From the NCBI GenBank assembly GCA_009869945.1, contig WIXG01000146.1, forward strand, positions 1-64,000: a stretch of 64,000 bases of DNA. Reading direction: 5' to 3'. Both the position numbers and the translations under genes were made by a program. The notes beneath the pieces were generated by a model, which searched no databases, was not told the DNA's origin, and was given only the letters and a program-made list of their open reading frames with translations. Source of the stretch: Mesaphorura yosii (Eukaryota; Arthropoda; Collembola; Poduromorpha; Tullbergiidae). This document shows, piece after piece, positions 13,249 through 37,000 of the stretch (positions are counted from its first letter, which is position 1; each line of letters begins with the position of its first letter).

Positions 13249-16200
13249 ACTCTCAAAAGAATTCGAATGACCCCATATCTCCCGCTGATGGCATTTTTAT
13301 CGGACTATTGATATTGATGAACGTTAAGTTCACTCATTCCTTAGACCAAACATGCTATTATTTGTTGTGATATTTTTGTTGTTCAATACGATGTGAATAG
13401 ATTTAGATAATGATAAATAGTGTGCTACCGAAGCTTGTCAAGATGTCAAGGCTGTTCCAGGAATTAGAATAGTTTATTGTTTAACAGTTATTAGCGAAGT
13501 TCAAAAACAGAAGGTGAGAAGGTAAAACTGGTTTTTTCTTTAATCGATCGAATCGTTGATTTTAGATGTGGGATGCGTAAGAAAATATCCAACTTCTCAC
13601 GATTTTGAGAATAATAAACGAAAAGGATTGACTAAATTAGCAAATAAATGCTAAGTTAAGATTTAAGCTCTAATGAGACTGTAAATCGCAACGTTATAAT
13701 TCCGTTGTTAATTCAATATTCCACATTGGTTATGTTTTTCAATCAAATACCTCTCTTTAGATTTTAATTTTGAGCACTAAATGATGAAAGGTCGCAATTC
13801 GCATATTCGCATTAGTTCATTTGTTGTACTGATGATGATATGTGAATAAATCGAGAGTTTCGCGTTAAATCAAGTGCAATATCTCTTTCTTCGTTTTTTA
13901 AACAGAGATTTTATTTCGGAAGCAATGTTAATGTATTATAAATTGTTTTCTAGCAAGCGCTTTCAAGTCGCATCTTTTTGATATGTTTTGGTTAGGTTTG
14001 GTTTGATTCTCCCTCGAGTTAACATTCTGGTTTGCTCCTAGCTTACAATCCTATCAATGATATGTATTCAGTTAATAAATTCATGGATATGTATTGTTTC
14101 ATTATTCTTTTTACATAATTTTAAATTGAGTTTATCTCCACAAATCGAATGTAAGCACATTTTACGATGTGGTGGTTTAGTTAATGAACATTATAGTTAT
14201 AATGCAATTGCAAATAGAACCTTCATTTTACGGTTTACTCACACTAAGTGCTTAACGATAGCTTAGCTAATGACCTGGTACCATGTGTAACGTATAATCT
14301 AATCTTTACCACAGCGACTCTTCCATGAACAATTTTCTCAAACTATAGTACAATTCACATTTAACAAGTCGTCTGCAATTTTCATGGAACAAAGATTTGG
14401 AAAGAACAAGAGCTTGACACAAGCGCAAAGCAAGTCAGGAAGCAGAGAAAAAAGCTGAAGAGTTACATCAAAAAGTCACCATTTAATTGTGGCAGCTGAG
14501 AAAAGAGTTTTGCCAATTTCAACTCAAAAGTTTGGAAAGAGGCTCAATAATTTAGATTTCTTGAAGGCATAAAAATGACGGGCTTTTATTCCAGATGCTG
14601 GAATGAGGAATCAAGCCTAATTTGGAATTACGTCGCAAAAATACCTTCAAAAGGCGATTCTATTAAAACAAAGCATTTAATCTTCAACCCGTCCCTAAAT
14701 GCCCTTCAACAGTCTGTACCCGCCATACAAATATTATTGCAGTCTACACGAACGAGAATTCTCTGTTTGTAGCAAGTTGCAAACTTGATAAATGTGGCGT
14801 CTAGAAACTCTAAATTCCATTCCTGCTAGCTACAGTGAGAATTTCTCCTAATTATTTCGGAGCAGCACTTGTTCCAAATCAAAAGCATTGGGTGCGGAAG
14901 GGAGTGTTGCAGGTTACGAACGTTTTTACTATTTCGCTCTACTGAGCGCGGTATTTAGTAACTAAATCGATTTACAATTTTATGCACCTCAGCTTTCACT
15001 TGTCAGTTCATTGTTCATACTTCCTGTTAAACTTTGTTAGCACATTCGGGAACTTGGACCAAGCCCCACGACAATTCGAATCATTCTTATAAAGCGAGCT
15101 CAATGCAATTGCATTACCTTACCTTATTTAGTGTCTTATGGCTTAATGATATGTACGTGTTGCCTGGAAATGAAAACGTGTTTTCATCTGCCCTCCGGGA
15201 AAGGGAAACCATTTGAAGATGCGAAATTGCTTACAAAAAATACTACACAATTCACTAAATACTTGCTTCGCATTCGCATTGGCTAGAAAAAGTACATTAC
15301 AGCGACATTACATTCACAAAGTCGAGTAAGGTAAGTTGGATATGTCATCGTTTCATATATTACAACTTGTGATATGGTTGGTTTTCATTTTGCAAAGCAC
15401 ACTGCGACATTAATGGTCTATTCTAACCTGAGTGACTATCATCTCTTCTCCCTGAAGTGAGAGAAGTAGTAGTAAGTAATGAACTTGCATCCCTTTTCTT
15501 TAAGTACGCTGTGAACACTGGAGAAAGCGTCGTCTCGCTCTGCCTTTGGAGTTAATTTCAATTTTTGTAGTAGGTTTCTCAAGTCCAAGTCGAAGACGAT
15601 GCACGAGTCGAGTACGAGTTCCGGAGGACTTGCGAGTAGTCTTAAGTACGTATGTGTGAACTGCCTGCCTCGTGACTCGTTAATGAGTACCAGATGCCAT
15701 TTGCACCTTTTACGACAGTAACAATTTTTCAGTAGTATTTTACAACTTGTTTACAACAGCGAGTACTGCCTAGCAGGTTAGTATCATAACTAGTAGTAAT
15801 AATAATTATTGTTGCCGAAATGTCTTCTTCTTCCGGGTCGGACCCGCCGAAACTTTCGAAGATAAACTATGTAACACTAATTACAATTGAATTCACTTAA
15901 ATGTAGCTGGATTGAGAACATAAACACAAATCTTATTTACCTTGGAGAACCCGCTACACAGAGTACAGAGAGCTACGACGCTGTTGTATTCTAAAGGAAC
16001 GCGTTATAGGATTGAACGAATGTGTGGGACTGCGAATGAACGAGCGAGTCCAAATTGTCCAACCTTAAGTACAAATTAAATTGGCAAAATTGCCAATCAT
16101 GGCAGTAAAAACTGAACAGAAAAGTTGCTCGAAGTAATTGCATGGTTTCTCTCGACTAATTTACCGGTCCACCAACTTTGTAATGCTTCTTAACGCTGAA

Positions 16201-16543
16201 AAGTTTGTAAATGCGTATGTGCTTTTGCTTCCAGTTTGATTAATCAGCAAGTAAACGACGCCATATGAGAAGCGGATTATGGATATTATGGTTATGTCTT
16301 TTCTTTAACTTCTTTTTCCTAATCGATCTTCAGCCGGGCTTGAAACTGGGCTGAGAGAGAGAGATTTCATTGCTGCCACTGCTGGGGTTGGTTGTTGAGT
16401 GACGAGAGTATTTGACCGACCAACGACCTAGCTGCTGCTTTCTCTTGAGGACTTATAACGCGTAAATATCGTTACAACCTATTAGCATACGTAATAACAA
16501 GGTGATAGATTTCTGCCTTTCTTCAGTGAGAGAGAATCTACTT
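13249..16543. other. Convergent 3' region between RCBTB and acetylcholinesterase
   Basis: About 3.3 kb with no supported coding region. AATAAA at 13613 fits the end of the RCBTB transcript. The cholinesterase 3'UTR runs into this stretch from the right on the minus strand. Short ORFs show no family similarity. A GA microsatellite-like run lies near 16350. Confidence 0.45.
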
Positions 16544-25027
<8,484 letters not shown>

Positions 25028-28000
25028 TGCTCATCTCAAGTGGCTCTCGCTCACCAACTGCAATTGAAAAACGGATTATTCACTGAGCACAAATTACGAA
25101 CCGACCAGGCTAATAAGGCGAAATCATTTACTGAACCGGCCACGGCACGACTGCATAATGTAATTAATGCCATACATGTGTGGTAGCATCGAACCGAATA
25201 AGACAGATCTAGCATCTGATAACAGTGTCTTCAGTTTATCAGCTCTGGCTCCGTTTCATTTCGCTTTACAGTACTTTTTTCCCCAGAAGGGAAAGGATTA
25301 CTCTAATCTTCTTTCCAAACGCGATATTCATGCGGCCAAATAAAATATTTAAGCAAGAAGCACAATTCCGAAGAATTGGATGCAATAAGACAGAACGAAG
25401 GTACAGCACGGGTATGAAATTAGCACACTGAAGTGAAAACCAGACACACTAGTTTGCCATTCGCTTTTTAGCTTGACTTTGGGAAATATTAAAAAATGGG
25501 GCAGAGAGAACAAAAATGTTGGAATCTTTGAATTTTAAATGTTTTATCCTCGTCTAGAATTGGCGTGCCTGTACCCGAAGCATCGCAGTGTACACACTTT
25601 TTGCGTTACGCCTGAAAGAGCTTCATTGATACTCAAGAGGACGACCGAGACCGAGATATGTTACAACCATTTACCTGAAGTGCTGGTGCTCGACTCGTAA
25701 TGGTGCTGGCAGTCGAGGAAAAAGTAATAGTCTTGTACCTTCTTTGTCTTAGTTTCATTTTTTAAATATTTTATTCGAATGGAGAATCCACGGCATCGGT
25801 GGCAGTAATAAGAAAGAGGAGTAAATCTACTTTGATGGAGGAATGGACTCGAGCACTCGCCATCGCCATCCTCTTGTCCATTCTAACAAACAACCGAGCA
25901 CACTTTAAATGGACACACGTTTCATTTATTACGATGCACTTGGAATCGGAATGGAAAATTCCAAACCTTTCAGCTCAAAACTGGAAATGTCTTCGCTGTG
26001 GTTGAAGCATTTGGGCATCTGCTACTGAACACCAACGTCCTTGACGTTGTTTACTAACGATGCCCCTTTTGGGCCGTGGAGAAGCCTACGGAAGTCGCGA
26101 CTCGCAAACTTCAACACAAATCGCTCGGCTTGGGCTCTGATTACAAATTGAGAGGGAACCACGAAGTCTCATCACAAACGAATCGAGTTCCCTGCCGAGC
26201 CGAACCTAATGAGTTGCCGAAGGAAATTCCACGCGTCCATGCCACAATGCTAGAGTTGTGATCATGTTCTCCTGATGAGGTATCCCGCCTATGCAAAATA
26301 TTCATGCAGTATCGAATTTCCTATTTTAATCCGTGCGCTGTCAGGATGATCAAAGTGAAATTCTCACTACGTCGTGTTAAATATTTGAATCTTTAATTAA
26401 TAAATCCAGAGAAAGTGTGAGACTGACAACTCTACCTTTCAGTTCATCAAGAGTGACGAGGAAAGCTGAAACCTACCACAATAACCAACGATTACTGCTC
26501 CTACGACTAATGTGCTGTCCCGTGTTATTCGCATCACTGTGACTTTCTCCTTTTACGCTTCTTTGAGCACGTCCAAAACCACCAGCGGGTATCTTACACT
26601 CACATGTGCACTCACGCCAGCCTGTCGGCCTTGTCAGTCTGTCTGCTCATTTCAGACTTAACATGAACGTCTGAGCGGTGCGTCTCGCCGCGCCACTTAC
26701 GTCCAGTGCACATGTCCAGTCTACCAGTACCCATGTTAAGCACATTCATTTTTATGGGTCAGTAATTAAGCCCGTCTTTCCCCGCAATTTACACCTGTCG
26801 CAGGTATTACGCGTCGGATGAAATATTTACACACTCTAATTGACATTTCTCAGGAATTCGCACTCTGAAGATAATTAAGGAAAGGGAAAGCGGAGCCGAA
26901 AGCCGAGAGTCCTATACGCTGCAAAAAGCAAAAGTGGGTTACTGGTTCGATTTTGTGAATCAAGACTGGCGGCTCCGCAGCACGACTGCTTAATGCATGA
27001 TGATCGAATAATACAATCAAATACACTTGATATTATTGGGGGTTATAACATTATTTCGTGTGTGCTGGTGTAGTGGCGGTGGCAGCAGAACATGCTTTAC
27101 GGAGTCGTGAAAATTTTGCAACAACGTACAATCGATTAATCTCTCCGTTAGTTCTCTTTTGCCGCACCGTGCCTATACAGCACGAGTCCAACTCCTTTCG
27201 TAACTATCAGCAGAGGATATTAGAAATACTACGCTTTCCCATTTGCAGTGAAAGGAGGAAGATATACGCGCTGTTGTTCGCCATTGCTGCATGGACTCGT
27301 TTATTCGTTCGTGCACCGCACCGAGAAGGAAACGAGGTTTCTAGGAAAGCGAAAGACAAAAAGAGATGCATCCTTTAGTGTCCTAAATGTAGCATGGGAA
27401 ATGGGAACCGGAATAAAAAGTGAAAGCACAAAATTCTCCAGAAAGCGAGTCAGCCCGGTTTTTCTGTCTCTCTCACTTTCATGCCAAATCCATGACATCG
27501 TGCAGCCAGCTTACAAGCTTCAGTCTGAAAGTCCAGTCCAGTCAATCGAGTCGGTCGTTACGAGAAAGTCGCTTAATGTAATATGCATGGCGAACTGAAT
27601 GCCGCTGTGCCTCTTACCTACATTTTCGTGCTGCCGTGCTCTGACATGCAAGCCAACTTTTACAATGTAAACGTGTCTTATATTTCCTAATTCCTTTTAC
27701 AGGTTGCTTTTGCTCGCCGTCCTTGTGCACTAAATCCCGAATTAAAATTCCGCCCATGCGTGACTCTGACTTGGACTTTCGCTTTCCCAGCTACCAAACA
27801 CGGCCAGCATGGGGTACTACTTCTCTGTCCTTTGATTTGTCCTTCTGCTAAAAGTTTGTGGCCTATCATGTCATGCAGATGGGTTTTTAACAAGGTAGAA
27901 AGTTGTACTTAATGGAACACTGAGTCGCAGGCCGCAGTCGGTTATGGAACTGTGAATGCGACTTCGGCCTGTACGTAATTGCCATCCAGTGCGGTCATAA

Positions 28001-31000
28001 ACACATGCGACAAGCTCACATTCATTTTTAATGGGTACTTACATTTGTCATGTAATAATAACTTATTAGTTAGGAAGTTACGGTAGGCACTTTTGGCCTA
28101 AATAGTTATAGGACGACTTCTGGGTGATTGTACTGCACCTGCCAGTTGATTTTGCATGATGTCGAGCCCTGACTGCAGTGAAATCGGAATGGTGGCATGC
28201 ATCATGCACACCTGTCAAGACGTGCAAGACTGGTGTACAAGAAAAATGTAAATCTTGTTCGAGGAAATGGACGAAGGAAGGAATTATTTTCGGATTATAT
28301 TATTTTCTAATTTCCAGCTCTGTGAAATTGCGAAACAAGACACGAAAGAAACGCGTCGAGTTCAGACCCGCTAAATTAGTGGCACAAAGGGAACACAAGT
28401 GAGAACGAGAAACTAAGCCAAATGAATATCGGTGAAATTCTGTATTCTCGCTTCTGCTTTAGGTTTCAGGCATTCCAGATTCTAAAATGGGAAAAACTCC
28501 ACACTACTTCTTATCAAATGCAAAATCGTGTTTGTGTATAATTTCCACTTTCGTTTCGCAGTAAAAATTCGCTTCACATTCCCATTCGTGCTCTCTCCGC
28601 CGGCACTCTGTTTCTAATTACGATTTTAAGACCTCCACTGCAGCACGAGAAACTGGAGAAAGCAAAGGGCTGGCTTGTTATTGATTAGATTTAATTCGAT
28701 GTTTCGATTCAACACGAGACGAAAACTCCGGGTAATTTGTTTTCTCCCGAATTGGTACAATGCGATAGTCCAGAACTCCCAGAACGAGACAATCGTAAAT
28801 TTAGTCTGCAGTGCGGAATTTTGTTCCATGCAGTGGATTTGCAGGGACCAGTACGCATGGACTGGAATGCAGTTTGTAGTCAGGCAATATTCTCACGCCC
28901 AACGACACTTCGGTCATAAATCCAGCTTAGAGGAACAGTACATAATAAATAGGCAAAAACAGTAAACAGGCCGAAAGAAGATGACATTCAGCACTGCAGC
29001 ACTACTTGCTGGGACCGAAGTCCGAGTACCAAATAGTACGAAGGTCCGCAGTATGAGTAAACAAGCCGAAGGCTAGAACTTTGGGCTCACAAAAGTAATG
29101 GGCTTGACGGGTCTGTTCTATTCAAGTTGCGCAACAAACACTCAGCACTGGATGACCATCGCATCGTACCGTAAAAAGGACGACACAGCCGGTCTCGATT
29201 CGATTGCTATGCGAGTGCGATCGAGAGCTTGCCCGTGTAAATACGCGAACCTAATTGTACAATTTTGGCTGGCTAGCAGTCCTTAAACATGCCCTTACAG
29301 ACGCTTCACATCGAAAGTTTGCACGGGTCGAAAAAAGCGTTTTATTCGCAATTGATTTCATTAGTAATCAAATCAATTACTATTGATGTTTGAGAAATAT
29401 TTTTTCAAACTGGTCATCGTCAGAAATTCCTGCTGTTCAGCACATAGCAAACCAAATTACTTATTTCTTTTAAACACGCTCAGAAGTAATTCGAACTTAT
29501 CCACAGCGTTTTAAATGCGTCTTGAATTATTGCGATGGTTGAATTGGGCAATCAAGCTTAGCCAATTTCGTTGTGATTAATTCGCGCCAAATGGGCATAA
29601 AACATAAAACATGAGTGACTAATTCATTCATCTCAGCGGTAGTCTGTCATCAAGTCAAACATGAAATATGCATGGCCGTTACACGTGCGCCCTTCCTCAG
29701 AACCATTCACGATTACGAGTGTCCCGTAATTAATAAATGTCTCCATTTGCTATTCACGTTCAGCTGACATGCATGCCATCGAGAAGGCAGACAACAACGG
29801 CATTGGAGTGAAAGCATTTTATTGACGACTGTAAAGTGTTTCAGCCTCTACATTTACTATGGCTAAAAATAGAGTTCCAATTATGGCTGTCACAAATTTC
29901 AGGTTGTCAGCACGCGCTGAAACCGAAATAAGAAGCATTTCATGTCTGCCAAAGTTCAACTGGCGCAACTTTTTCAAAGCAGCAGCATTTATGAAGAGAG
30001 CGGATACCAAAAATAGACCAGTTACAACCTACCCCTGTGGTGGACGCTGTTCAGCCTCGTGTGAAATATTTCTGCTAATTGGAAAGTTTTCGAACACGGC
30101 AACCTAAGCAGGAATTAATGAAGTTTGTTGTGACGCAAGTTAAGTTGGCTCGGCACAAACCTCAGCCGCGGTCTGGACCCAGACTATGGTCTAAATTACA
30201 CTTCATGAAATCTCACATTTGTATTCGTGGATGGTTCAATTTAGCCAGTCAGTCAGGTGGCCGGCGGGCATGCACTGTCAATAGCAAATGCTGCTTCTGG
30301 TTTGTTCGTTTGTACGCCGTGCCTTTTACAACAAAATCAAAGCGGAGCACCTTTCTACTTTCACAAAAGTAATTCCTTCACGTCTCAGACATAATTTGGG
30401 ATTGGCAGTGTGGAAGTGAAAACTTTTCAAGGCCAAGGTTCGTCAACACGACTGCCGTTAACGTTAGCTGCCTTCAGTTTAAAGAAGTGACTCAATTAAC
30501 CCTGTCTGGCAGCCTGACATCGTCGAATTCTGGCAATTATGACTGCGATAAAGCCCGAATCGGCGAGCTACCGTGTACTATAACATACGCTTCGAGGGTA
30601 TAAGGTTTCCTTAAAGTCTTACGTCCTTGCCCGTTTATTTTCCACGTGCCGAGGCATGGCGTCTGATACGAGCACACGTTCTCATTTCATCATATCATCA
30701 TCAAACCCACTTTTTCTTCATTTAATGTCTTATTTGACTTCCCAGGTGGAAAACGAAAACGAAGAAAATGTGAAAAGATTTGATCTTGTCATGTTTCCTT
30801 CTCATCTCATCTTTTCCAACCTGCTTTCTCGTACGGCACCGAGCACCCAAACACATAATCCTTTCGACTTTCTTCTTTCTTCAAGGGTATTACTACCCTG
30901 CCTTTCATGTACAGTGAGGCACGCTGGTCGCATACCAAAAAGGTGTAGCGTAGCAGTCTTAGCTTTAGCTGCAGTATGGGAAGGCAAGGCGTTCACGTAT

Positions 31001-34000
31001 TTTCCTTCCCTTATAATGGCGGCCATTCTATTATATCCGTATGTCTTCATAAAGTGACACAGGATCAAAGAGATCACTATAAGCATAAGCTGTCGAGACT
31101 GCCATTAGAATATTGATGTGAAATATTGCAATTGCATCCTATAAACCAAACCAACTAACACGACGTGTCGGCTAACCGGTCGTGGCTAAGTGTGAAGGTT
31201 TCAATATTTTCAAAAGTGATTGCACTTGGAGCAGCGAGCAGCAGCCACCGCGCGTCAACGTCTGTGTCTGTGCCTGCCTGTGTTCACACTAATCGCGTAC
31301 ATTTATTATGACGATCATCTTTTCCACGTAACCCACTTTTATCGCTTATAAAAATGAAACTTAAATTTTAATGAATGCCAAAGGCTACGTTCTCCTTCCA
31401 CTACACGGTACACTGCTGCGGGTTGGGTTCTGTTTGAGCACGACGAGTGAGTGAAGTGGCACCGTCAAAGAATTCCATCCGTCGTGGAACTTCGGGGTTT
31501 TCATCTCTTCCAATGCCATCATTAGTGCGAGTGCGAGCAAGCGAGCAGCTCACCGGCCCAGTCGAGTCAACTGTCAAGTATGCCTTGAAGAGATTTCATG
31601 GTTCCGTTTCTTGTTAAAAGGAAGAAAAGCTGCACAATTCATGTCTCGTATTATTATTCCACTTTCCTCTTTCTCTATTCATCTCATCTTATTAATTTCT
31701 TTTCAAGTTCATTGAAGTGGAGACGAGAGAAGAAAGAGAAAGCGTATTCGAAGGAGAGTCGTCAATGTAGAACGAGAAGATGCGCAAAGTTGTGGATTCA
31801 CAGGTTCTGTTAGTCGTGTATTATCCGATTTGCATATAAAACAAACCCACCACGACACGACATGGCTACGGCTAGCCACTAAGGAAGGAGAAAATCTCTC
31901 CGTGATCTGTGTAGGCAGAAAGGGTTGGGAAGACACCAGACGCTGGAAAATGGGACGAATGCATAGCGCAAGCAGCAGCCGGGACGAAGCAAGACGATTT
32001 CTGGTTAAAATTTATGTGTCGTGAATGTGTATAACCGTAACCCTTTTCATGGCTTTCTTTATGTTGTGCGAAAAGCACAATAATAATGGTCATGGGACAA
32101 TGAAGATGCTGGAGCAGCCGACGAAAAAGAGGCATTACATTATAATGACACTTGTGCCGTTATACTGTCTCTTGTCTTTAGCCTTATGGCATGCCTGGCC
32201 TGGCATGATACGCCAGCCTCAGCCTTGCTTTCGCTGGCGTGTGTCCCGTGTGCTGATATTAGCGAGTAAACCTGCTGAAAGATGAGATTTGCTTCACGTC
32301 GCAGCAGAGGAATACAGAGGGTTAGACAGAATTGATTTGGCCGCCTTTAAATCTTTGGAAATCATTTTTCTGAGCGTGCGAAATGTATCAAACTTGGAAA
32401 GTATAGTACTCTGAAGTCAGGATCATCAGAATAATCGGCCACTATTGGCAAAAAGTGCAACAATGACAACAGAGATTAGGTTCCGAAGTATAGTGGATGG
32501 GTCTGCTTGTTTCCAGCGAGGGAAGATCTCAAGAGGACGTCGTAAACGCCCAAACAAGCTCGGAATCAGCGATTTCGATGTCTACGGTTCGGGAGCATAA
32601 TCGAGAGCATCGGGAACCACTGAAACCATCGGTTGGTTATTCAGCGTCGAAGCCCCTCATTCTTATCACCTCCACCATGACAGATCAAAATCACTGATGA
32701 GCACGATAATCATTTTGATGAATAAAGAAAAACCAACCGAGGCAAAATTAAATCGCCAAACGTCTAAAGATTATGCAATAGACTGTGGGGAGAGTGGTTA
32801 GAGAAGATTCGGGGAGAAAAATGAAAGAGAGAATTATGTGGAAATTATGAACGCTGGCGACGCCGACAAAATTTTTACTGGCCACGATGCTGCCAGCTCG
32901 CACATATGCAACGCAACGCTACGTGGAAGATTTCAAGTCTCAACTTGAAATGACATTGAATCCTGACGAAGGGATATCTGCAGAGCCCGAGTATCAACCC
33001 GCTATATTTTTTCGGCTTCGGATACCTCAACCAGAAGATTGACGAAAAAAGGGCGTGACCCCAAGATGACGGCTGGAAACTTCTGAAGTAGGAATTGGAT
33101 ACCGTTACCCCTAAATTGGCGCGAGGATCGTACAATTTGTAGAAAGGCGTCTTAGACTAGTTAAGGTGGTTCAAGGGCAACCCATTGAATACAAGAAACA
33201 ATTCCGCAGATGTAAACTGTAGCTGTAGTTCAGATTTTAAGTTGGCCAAATAATTCCGCGTAACCCTCTGTATATAATAATTTATGTCTCGGAAAATGAG
33301 TTGTGCCAGTGTGCATTGTCTTGGCTGTCGTGCAGCGCCCGAGGTGACAAGGCTACCTGCAGCTTCGGCAGTCACAGCGTGAGCGGATCGGTTTGGAACA
33401 CAAAAATTCAAGTATCAAAATCAATATTTGCATTCATCTCTTACTCTGCTTTCACCGTAAATAAATCTTAGCGAGTACGGTGATCAGTGTTAATCCACAG
33501 AGCTTCGATGTTCAAGTAAAAAGTTCACGATTAAAAATGTGTCATTGTCAAGTGTCAACTCAGTTTTTGGGTGTATTTTACATTAAATTCCTCAAATCGG
33601 GCACGACCCCATGCAAATATATGCCAAAAACAAAGTGAGAGACTTGAACAAATCTGAAAATGGGAACTTTCCATTTCACTTTCGCACTCAAATACTACAT
33701 GTTGGACTGCGTGGATGACGATGGCTATACCTTGATTCTATTCCTCCCGTATTCTCGCATCAAATCACCTTTCAATTTTATCCGTGGTGTTATTCCCTGG
33801 CTGTATTCCCTACATTATTGTGCCCCGGCGCTATGGTATGCATGCGCGTATTATATCTCCGTATTTTATGAATTTCAATGAAATGTCTTTTTCTCATTTT
33901 CCATTTTTGTTCGTACTAAATTTTCTTGAAGTCTCGGAGAACCTGGCTTGAGCTGAGCTCCTGTCCGCACCTCTTCGAGGGTAGGCATGTTCCTCAACTT

Positions 34001-37000
34001 TACATTCAACGCAGCAAACTCATCAAAGTTTTTCCATCATCGCTACAGCTGTGAAGCATCTTTATACGACTTTCACATACTACGCATTGGTTTCTCGGCC
34101 GAGTTTGCTTGTGTACGGTGGCATAAAATGAGAAATTCTAATAGTTTGGATCCTTAATAAATTCCAATGCATAAAAAAGTTATGCGCGTCGGCCAAAGTT
34201 TCCTTTCCAGGCATCGCTCGTTCTCATCTCCACTTGCTGTTGTGTCTAGCCAGAAATTGTCTTATCATAATGGCGACGAAGACGGCGATATGGAGAATTT
34301 GATGCGGCCGGAGTGTCTGGGAAATGTGAAGCTGCCAAAGCCAGACTCAAAAAGTTACCTTGCAATTTGCAGAATGGGTTCATTTTGACGCGTCGTGGCC
34401 TGGCCTGGCTGCTGCTTATTACGCCGAGCCGAGCGAGAGATCAAATTCCTTCTTCTCCATATATTAAAATTCGATCAGTCATTCCCAGGGACGGCGGCAC
34501 TGCAGGCAGTGCTCGCAGCCGCTACCGGTGTCAGGCCATATGCATAGTACAATGCGCATCTTCTCTTGGCCTAAGTCAGTACAGCGCAGTTCGATATTTT
34601 GCGGATGCCAGGTAAAAAACTTGCAAAATGTATTTGTTTACTCGTCTCGCAAGACTTTGGAAAGTAATCAATCTTTCCGAACTTTATTCCTTTTGTAAAT
34701 TAAATGAATCCATCACATGCAGTAATTTCGTGTTGCGCGTTTCGCGTACATGCAGCTCACTTTTTCATTCTGCCTTTGGTGCGCATGCCAATCTTAATTT
34801 GAAACAGAAAACAACATCCGCGGTCAGACGGGCAAAACACCAAAGGAGAAGCAGACATTTGTTTACGGTAGCGAGACGCACGCTCGTATTTAATTACAAA
34901 AGAAGAATTATGCATGAGAGAACTTCACGGTAGCGAAAAAGTCCATTAAGTCTTTGTCGAGTGTCGAGAGACACATAAACTAAATCTTGCGGGTTTCCTA
35001 TACCGTAACGTGTGGCATTAGATTGGTTTGTTACTTGTGGCGACGACTGGAACTGACTACAAAGTACAGTATTACTACACTTTCACCTTAATTGCTCTGC
35101 ACTGCATTGCTTTGTGGTCTCGCCTGGTCGTATGGCCGGCTAGTTTGGTCATTCCCGTACAAAAGCACACTGTACACGTTAAAATCAGTACTTTGCTCCT
35201 GCCTTTCTTAAATCTCTCACACTTCACCCCAGCGCAACTTTTTGCATGTTTTCTGATGAGTTTTCCCGAAGGAAGCCTTCTTCTAGAAATCATTGATTGT
35301 TTTATTAGCACTTAATAAACTAAGGTTTTTTACCTACTGGAAGTACAGTTCTAGAAGCAGCAGGCAGGAAGGCTTGGCTGCCTTAAACATATTAATAAGT
35401 TTCTAACCTTCTCGTGTGTAATAATATGCAAATCTCCAAAGTGAAGGTAGAAAAGCTTTTTAGCTCGCATACGTGAGGAAGAAAATAAGAGACAGCAACT
35501 TTCCATATTTTTTCCTAGCGCACCTCCCGAAGCTCTGGAGATTATTAGTATGGAAATATGATGGAATTACATCGTCCTTTTCTTCTAATACGATAAACTG
35601 GGACCGTTATTTGTGCGGCACAGCAACCTAATAAAATAGGACTAACTAGTTCGAAATGGTTTTCAGGACACTGCGTAAAAAAAATGAATCCCTTCTCTGC
35701 GTGGCCGTAGCCTGTTGTGCGGATGGACTTCATGCTCAGCCAGCACAGTAGCACCGACCACCTTGGCACCAAGCGTCAGCGAAGCAGACAAAAGAGGACG
35801 AGATTCCGTCGAGGTGAGTTTTATGTGTGCTGAGCTCAAGTCTCAGACTAGCAATTACTAAAACCTTGAAGAAAAGTTAAAACTTAGTTAGATGTACATT
35901 ATACATGGTATGGTGACTGCTTTTCCTGCTTGAGTTCGGTCCGGGCTTCTTCAGCTTCCTCTCCTTTCCCATTTCCTTCTCCTTCTTTACTCAAGCGTTA
36001 CATTTGCATTTGCCCTAGCTGCATGCCTGACGAGGAAGAGGTAAATAATATAATGTCTCTCGTAATGCTGATCAAACAAAGAAACGGAGAAACAAAGTTC
36101 CAAACTTTTCTTTAAATATATTTATGCAGGCCGCTCCCAAGTACTCTTGAGCCCAGACTCACTTCAATGCTCGGTTCCTACTCACTCTTGCTCCACTTGA
36201 GCAGGCTCGACTTCGGAAAAAAGGTTCGGTGTAGCGAGTTCTGAATGTAAAATGTAAATAAACTATAATGCAATTTCTGTGCTTAATCACACAATAAATA
36301 AGCGTGTAATAAAAGGGGGTATTATGCTACAACACGACTGTTTACTGCGTCTAAAATTCAAATTCGACGACATGGAATGGAGTTCCAGTGGCCAGACCTT
36401 ACTTGCGGCATTGCAAGTTTATTTGGCTTGAGTCCTGATTGTATACATGACCATTTATTTTCAAGCACCGACATTTGTCATTACACATACCGCCCATCCC
36501 AGGTGGCACGGGTCGTCCTTGTTTGGCCCATCACTCTCGACGACTTTTCGCGTTTTATCACTTCGACTGGTTCGAAGGACCTACAACTTCAATCCGCAGC
36601 GGCCAGCAGCCCGCAAGTAGTTCGTCAGCAAGTGGACACGGCATGCCAAACTTTGTTCCCTCTAATTTCCTAATCATCGAACAGTGTGGGCCAAGTGGAG
36701 GGCCAAACCATGAGCCAGCAGCAGCAACTCCTGGGAAGAGTAATGATTTTTATTTTAACTTCCTCGTGCCAGGCCAGGCAGGCCAGGCTATCCATTTGTC
36801 TGTCTTGAGTTGTCGCATTGGTCGTACTCCTTATCTGGCTCTCCTGCAAGGCAAGGCGAGAAGAGAGGATGGAGATGGACATCTCAAGTGCCGGACTAAA
36901 TACTTTATGCGGTGATTCGCTTGTACGCTGTGCTGTGCTACAAATGATGGTGATGGTGACAATCGGTTGGCTCTGCAGGCAGACACTAGGAAACTTGTCT